Assembly (NCBI GenBank): GCA_958299035.1
Contig: CATQJL010000112.1
Location: 62,001-126,000 of the forward strand
DNA: 64,000 nt
Direction: 5' to 3'
DNA from: Cylicocyclus nassatus
Taxonomy: Eukaryota > Nematoda > Chromadorea > Rhabditida > Strongylidae
A program made the position numbers and the translations under genes. The notes under the pieces were generated by a model. It searched no databases. It saw only the letters and a program-made list of their open reading frames with translations, and was not told where the DNA came from. The number at the start of each line of letters is the position of its first letter. Positions within the stretch are counted from its first letter, which is position 1. Shown here piece by piece: positions 58,853-64,000 of this stretch.

Positions 58853-59400
58853 AGGCAGTGGATCGGCAAAACTCAACAACCCACGATTTCGAAACGGTAG
58901 GTTGCTTATCGCTCAAGTATGGGAACAGTGCAATTCCGGTTGCATAACATGCCTTCTCTGCCGAGAAAATTGCTCTTAAGCTTACACGCGCAAGCCAATC
59001 TTACACGCGCCGGACGAGTTGGCAATTTCCTTCTCACCATTGGAGGCTGCCCGCCGCAATGCTTTAATCATTGGGTCCCGCAACGATTCAGCGTCGTCAG
59101 CCTTGCTCGGGTAGGGGAACGAACGCCTCAATTAGACACCGCCTCTGCGGGCTGCTGATCCTTTCGCCTTACTGTTGTGTATCGTCTTAGGACCAGTAGT
59201 CCGCGGAGGCGGCGTCTAGTTGAGGTATTCGTTCCTCTACCCGCCTTGCTCCACTCGTCCAATTTCAAAGGAAAGGGCATCGAGAAACGCTCGTTTTCGC
59301 CGTTTTCAAGCTCCCTAGATTGGATTTTTGGGATCAGCGTAATGAATAACCCCAGGTAAGCAGAAATTTGACCAGGTTAGGATTTGCCGAGCCACTGCCT
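58853..59400. mobile_element. TTAA-flanked MITE, copy D (548 bp)
   Basis: TTAA|AGGCAGTGGATCGGC and GCCGAGCCACTGCCT|TTAA. The interior includes an inverted pair around GAGGCGG..CTAGTTGAGG (about 59110-59240). The right portion is related to the MITE at 63153-63557 (ATAACCCCAG.TAAG). Confidence 0.85.
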
Positions 59401-59439
59401 TTAAAGCGCTCCGCTTTGAAGTTGGATCATGTCGGCATT

Positions 59440-59945
59440 ACATATTCCATCATTTTTTTACGCACTGAAAAACTTGTTCTGTTCCATCTTAACTATTCTT
59501 TTTCGTAATATAGTTCTTTATAGCAAAAAAGTGTTCTGCAATCTCGCATCGCTCCTTCATTTTGGTGTATTTGTTTCTGGCCAATTGGGCACCCATGGAT
59601 GGAGGAATTACAACTTGAACATGGGTTTTTCTCTTTTCGGTCGTCCTTCACGTAGTTCTCGTGCCACACTTCTTGATTTACCTTTTGAGCAGAATCATTT
59701 CGATATTGCATTTTTTATCATACTTTTTACGTTGCTGAAGAATTTGTTTTCATCTTAATTATGCTTTTTCGTATAGTTCCCTGGAAAAAATGTTCTGCAA
59801 TTTTGCAAAAGTGCTTCTTTAGGTGTACTTGTTAACTAACTGGGCACACGTGAAGTATTTTGAAGAAATTACATTTTGAACATCAGTTTTGTCAATTCTC
59901 GATCATCCTCCCCCTATTTCTTCTCGTGTCCCACCTCTTGATTTC
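59440..59945. repeat. Tandem duplication, ~285 bp unit
   Basis: Two diverged copies share TGTTC...CATCTTAA.TAT.CTTTTTCGTA, TGTTCTGCAAT, CTGGGCAC and TTCTCGTG.CACNTCTTGATTT, in order. Confidence 0.65.
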
Positions 59946-60059
59946 AAAATATCAGGAAATTTTGGCTGACTTGTTTTTAAGCTGTCATGCAGACATGAGA
60001 CACTATTAATTTCACTTTGAGTATCTGTTTCATCTTCTTTGATCCGTCTTCCACATGTT

Positions 60060-61130
60060 TTCTCGTCTCGGCTCTTCAGTATTCGTCTACGGGGTTATTC
60101 CACCTGCTGATTATGAAAATGATATCTGCGTGGTGGCTTCTTTTTTGGATTACGGTAGGCATACGGTAAGAGTTGAAATCTCAAAATTCGTTAAAACTTT
60201 GCACAGGGGAATTATTCGACCTGCTGATCACGAATATCACATTTTTCTCGCTCGAAAATGTCTTTTTGTGCGGTTACGTGGGTATACGGTAAGGGAGGGG
60301 GGGGGGGGTAAAAATCTAAGTCTGGGTTTTATTTGGCCTGGAATGGTTATCTAGCACTCTGAACATGAATATTATATTGATTTTGTATGGTAGCGCCATT
60401 CGATTTACGGTGGGTGTGCGGTTGATAGGTGAAACCAAATTTGCTCAAAACGTTTAGAGGGGTTTTAAGCATGTTGATAACGGCTATCGGGCTTGCACGT
60501 TGCAACAACGCTATACTGCGGAGCTATGGTAGTTTGCAGCGTTTAAGTAAGCCTGTTTCCTGACATTCACTCTAATCAATATTCCAAAAATCCGCGAAGT
60601 GGCTTTATGTGAAATGAGCGCGATGTTCTGATCGGCACATTGGATAACATCTCTGCATGAAGTTTTAGGGAGATCGACGGTTTTGACTTTCTATTATATA
60701 CTTACTGCAGTCATACAGGGAGACTTTTTATGCGGAAAAAGTGTGATATTTGTGATCAGCATGTCGAGTAACTCTCCTATGCAAAGTTTTAACGGATTGA
60801 GATTCTAACTTTAAACCATAATCCTACCGTAACCCTACAAAAGGGTTCGTGAACATATATGGCATCCGATCAGCATGTTGAGTAACCTTTTTCTACGCAA
60901 AGTTTTAGCGAATTCTGAAATTTCCGCCTCATACCTATGCCTACCGTAATCCCTCAAAAAAGGCCCCACCATGCAAAATAAATATCATTTTTATGATCAG
61001 CGGGTCGCATACCCCCTTTCCCTTCCTTGGGCGAATTTTTAGCAAAATTGTGGTTCTTGATTTTTGAGATCGGTTAAGTGGGATAGTATCCAGCAATGTT
61101 GTGTATATTGCAGTCTTTGAGATTTGTCCT
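60060..61130. repeat. Degenerate ~120 bp minisatellite of Helitron type
   Basis: Repeated phrases CCTGCTGATTATGAA, AAACTTTGCACAGGGG and ATTACGGTAGGCATACGGTA occur in regular order, on both strands (inverted after about 60750). Related units lie at 45300-46430, 61370-61460 and 16740-16900. Confidence 0.65.
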
Positions 61131-61904
61131 ACTTTTCTAAACAATTAGGCAGACATGAAGTTTTCCACACAATTGCAACCTTGGATGATTGATTTATTCT
61201 TTTTTGTCTCATTCTTCATGCCTTCTTGTGCTTTTAATCATAGAAGTTTTTAATGTTGGATTTTCTGACATTGCCTTCTTTGTATTCAAGCAATCAAGTT
61301 GAGGTTAAAATGTTTGGGCGCTATTCCACTTCAAAAATTGAAAATCACGGTTCTCGCTGAAACTTCGCTTAGGGGGCTATTCGACCTGCTGATCACGAAA
61401 ATGATATCCATTTTGCTTGGTGGGCCATTCTTGAGGGGTAACGGTAGGTATACGGTATGGGGTGCGTCAATCCAACACAAACGCGGGGCGACCACAGTTA
61501 AGCGCGCCGGCGCGGCGGACTCGGAATTTATGTCCGACATGGAAATCGCGCAGCGACTGGAATCGCGCGCTATTTTTGGACGAGCATACTTTCGCCAACG
61601 TTATCTTCGCGATATCGCTGGAATTGAGCGATATCGTGTCGCTGGTGCTGCACCAATGATGGGCGAATCGCTCGAATGGCTTCTTCTTTGTGAGAAATTT
61701 TGTATTTTTTGAAAATGTGAATCTCACTGAGAACTATTCGTCTCACACAAGCGCTTTCTCTCTGCATGAGAGAAGGGTGGTCATCGAGCATTCCATACTA
61801 TTAATCCTTGAAAACAAAATATGCGAAGTATATGGTATGGAATGCTTTCCATCCACCTTACCCTCTGTGTTATCATTTACTGTTCTCGCAATGCACTAAT
61901 TCTT
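61131..61904. repeat. Repeat unit and MITE-like hairpin, no gene
   Basis: One Helitron-type unit at 61370-61460. At 61495-61665, ATCGCGCAGCGACTGG and GCGATATCGCTGG...GCGATATCG recall the ATCGCG MITE families, but no termini are defined. Confidence 0.4.
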
Positions 61905-64000
61905 GGTCTCGAGGAAAGGACGGGCCCATGAGCTTCTTGCGACAGGACATATTCGCTAAGACTTTTGGCCCCTCCTTCGCAAAAACCAAACTTCTGCTTT
62001 GAAAGCAAAAAAGCACAGGGATTTGGTTTCGAAAGAAAAGAGAATCATGGGCTCAGGCGGCAATATATTTTCGCTAAGAATTTTCAGCTGTCAATATTCA
62101 ACTATACAATAACTTGCTTAGAATTCACTTCTGCCCCCCTCTACATCGCAAAAACCAAACTTCTGCCCCTGGACACAGAAAAGCACAGGGAATTTGGTCT
62201 CGAGGGAAGGACAGGCCCATGAGCTTCTTGCGACACGACATATTCGCTAAGACTTTTGGCCCCTCCAACTTTGCAAAAATCACACTTTTGCCCTGAGAGC
62301 AAAAAAGCGCAGGGATTTGGTCTCGAAAGAAAAAGGAACCATGGGCTCAGGCGGCAATATATTTTCGCTGAGAACTTTCAGCTGTCAATGTTCAATTATA
62401 CAATAACTTCCTTGAAATTCACTTCTGCTCCCTTCAACATCGCAAAAACCAAACTTCTGCCCTTCAGGGCAGAAAAGCACAGGGAATTTGCTCTCGAGGG
62501 AAGGTTAGGCCCATGAGCTTCTTGCGACAGGACGTCGCTAAGACTTTCGGCCCTTAAACTTCGCAAAAACCACACTTCTGCCCCTGAAAGCAGAAAAGCA
62601 CAGCGAGTTTGATTTCGAGGGAAAAAAAGAATCATGGGCTTAAGCGGCAAATATTTTCTCTAACAATTTTCAGCTGTCAATATTCAATTATACAATAACT
62701 TGCTTGAAATTCACTTCTGCCCCCTTCTACAGCAAAAACCAAACTTCTGCCCCTGGAGGCAGAAAAGCACAAGGAATTTGGTCTCGAGGAAGGACAGGCC
62801 CATGAGCTTCTTGCGACACGACATATTCGCTAAGATTTTTGGCCCTTAAACTTCGCAAAAATCACACTTACCACACTTCTACCCCTGAAAGCAGAAAAAC
62901 GCAGGGAGTTTGATTTCGAGAGAAAAAAGAATCATGGGCTCAAGCGGCAAATATTTTCTCTAACAATTTTCATTTATCAATGTTTGATTATACAGAAATT
63001 TGCTTAGAATTCACTTTTGCCCCCTTCAACATCGCAAAAACCAAAGTTTTGCCCTTCAGGGCAGAAGAGCACAGGGAATTTGATCTCGAGGGAAGGACAG
63101 GCCCATGAGCTTCTTGCGACAGGACATACTCGCTAAGACTCTTGACCCTTAAAGGCAGTGTCCGGGCAAAATGGGGGTTCTGAGATTTCTCTGCCATGTG
63201 AAAGTAGCCCCCCTGAGACACAACATCGCGCAACTGCGAGCATAAAACGTTCGACCTAAAGCAAGAAAAACGATTGAAAATTGGGGAAACTTACGCCTTG
63301 GGGCGGGGTCCTCCGAGCTGTTTGAATTCCTGCCAGACGGCAGAGTACGTATGCCGCCACAGTTAAAAACCGTGCGCTCTTTGCAACCTCTGCGTCTTAG
63401 CCTGGCGGGGATCCCCAAATTTCGAAATGTGAGGACTTGGAAAATGCATGTTCTCGCCGTTTTCGCGCCTTCTGATGTGGATTTTCGGATTCAGCGTTGC
63501 GGATAACCCCAGATAAGTTGATTTTTTAGAAGTCGAGTTTCTGCCCGGACTCTGCCTTTAAACTTCGCAAAAACCACACTTCTGCCCCTGAAAGCAGAAA
63601 AGCACAGGAAGTTTGGTTTCGAGGGAAAAAAGATTTATGGGCTCAGGCGGCAATGTATTTCCGCTAACCATTTTCAGTTATCAATGTTTCATCATACAGA
63701 AACTTGCTTGAAATTCACTTCTGCCCCCCTCTACGTCGCAAAAACCAAACTTCTGCCCGTGGAGGCAGAAAACTTAAACTTCGCAAAAACCAAACTTCTG
63801 CCCTTAAAGATAGAAAAGCACAGGGAATCTGGTTTCGAAGGAAGGACAGAGCCATGAGCTTCTTGCGACAGGACATATTCGCCAAGATTTTTGGCCCCTT
63901 CAACTTCCCAAAAACCACGCTTCTGCTCCTAAAAGCAAAAAAGCACAAGGACCTTGGATTCGAGGGAAGGATAGACCCAGGGTTTTATGCGACAGGACAG
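61905..64000. repeat. Satellite array, ~295 bp unit
   Basis: The phrase CCCATGAGCTTCTTGCGACA recurs at about 61925, 62217, 62511, 62801 and 63101, spaced 290-300 bases, then again at about 63850 after a MITE insertion and local expansion. Each unit also has two CGCAAAAACCAAACTTCTGC sub-repeats. It runs off the window. Confidence 0.88.
63153..63557. mobile_element. TTAA-flanked MITE in satellite, copy E (405 bp)
   Basis: Inserted in CCC|TTAA|ACTTCG of the satellite: TTAA|AGGCAGTGTCCGGGC and GCCCGGACTCTGCCT|TTAA. Neighbouring satellite units carry the unoccupied CCCTTAAACTTCGC, proving the TTAA duplication. Confidence 0.9.

Noticed and set aside
61905..64000. Regularly spaced repeats as a CRISPR array
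   Set aside because: The ~295 bp period has no short conserved repeat/variable spacer pattern; the entire unit is conserved, as in a satellite, and the DNA is eukaryotic.

Overview
This is a eukaryotic window, almost certainly from a nematode. There is no operon structure. Coding is found only in short, spliced exons, splice acceptors are of the TTTTCCAG type, and nearly everything else is transposable-element sequence. A nematode is favoured by the splice signals, by an RTE-type reverse transcriptase of the kind I associate with clade V (strongylid/hookworm-like) worms, and by Tc1/mariner and Helitron relatives. The species assignment is inference.

The one host gene I can name is at the left edge on the minus strand: two consecutive exons (850-939 and 292-368) of homogentisate 1,2-dioxygenase, the ring-opening enzyme of tyrosine catabolism. 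The reading phases fit and both exons have good splice sites. The rest of that gene lies to the left of the window. Two further stretches (20487-20664 and 55301-55435, both minus) look like exons by codon pattern and splice sites, but I do not recognise them.

The rest is a dense transposon landscape. From 3.8 to 10 kb there are long foldback elements, TTCGAA-rich repeats and a reversed Helitron. From 10 to 17 kb there is an inverted-repeat element interrupted by a TTAA-flanked MITE, a broken RTE LINE, an inverted repeat carrying tRNA-like boxes, another TTAA MITE and a mariner relic. From 20 to 33 kb there are more MITEs, two Helitrons (one split by a 1.66 kb palindromic Tc1-like element), two copies of a GC-rich hairpin MITE and a TA-flanked element. 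From 33.6 to 38 kb a decayed CR1-like LINE is split by two back-to-back palindromic mariners and followed by a decayed LINE endonuclease. From 39 to 50.5 kb is the most layered part: a mirror-image Helitron dimer, two TIR MITEs, then a mariner-like element holding a second mariner, which holds a 2.9 kb Helitron, which holds two MITEs. A second palindromic Tc1-like element follows. From 58.5 to 64 kb there are Helitron-type minisatellites and a ~295 bp satellite interrupted by a TTAA MITE.

No intact transposase, helicase or reverse transcriptase is present, so every element here is non-autonomous or dead. The recurrent theme is palindromy: at least five TA-flanked elements of 0.7-1.7 kb are near-complete inverted repeats that could form long double-stranded RNA. 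Many insertion boundaries can be read exactly, because target duplications, nested empty sites and mirror-image arms act as internal controls. No intact rRNA gene, canonical tRNA gene or CRISPR array was found.
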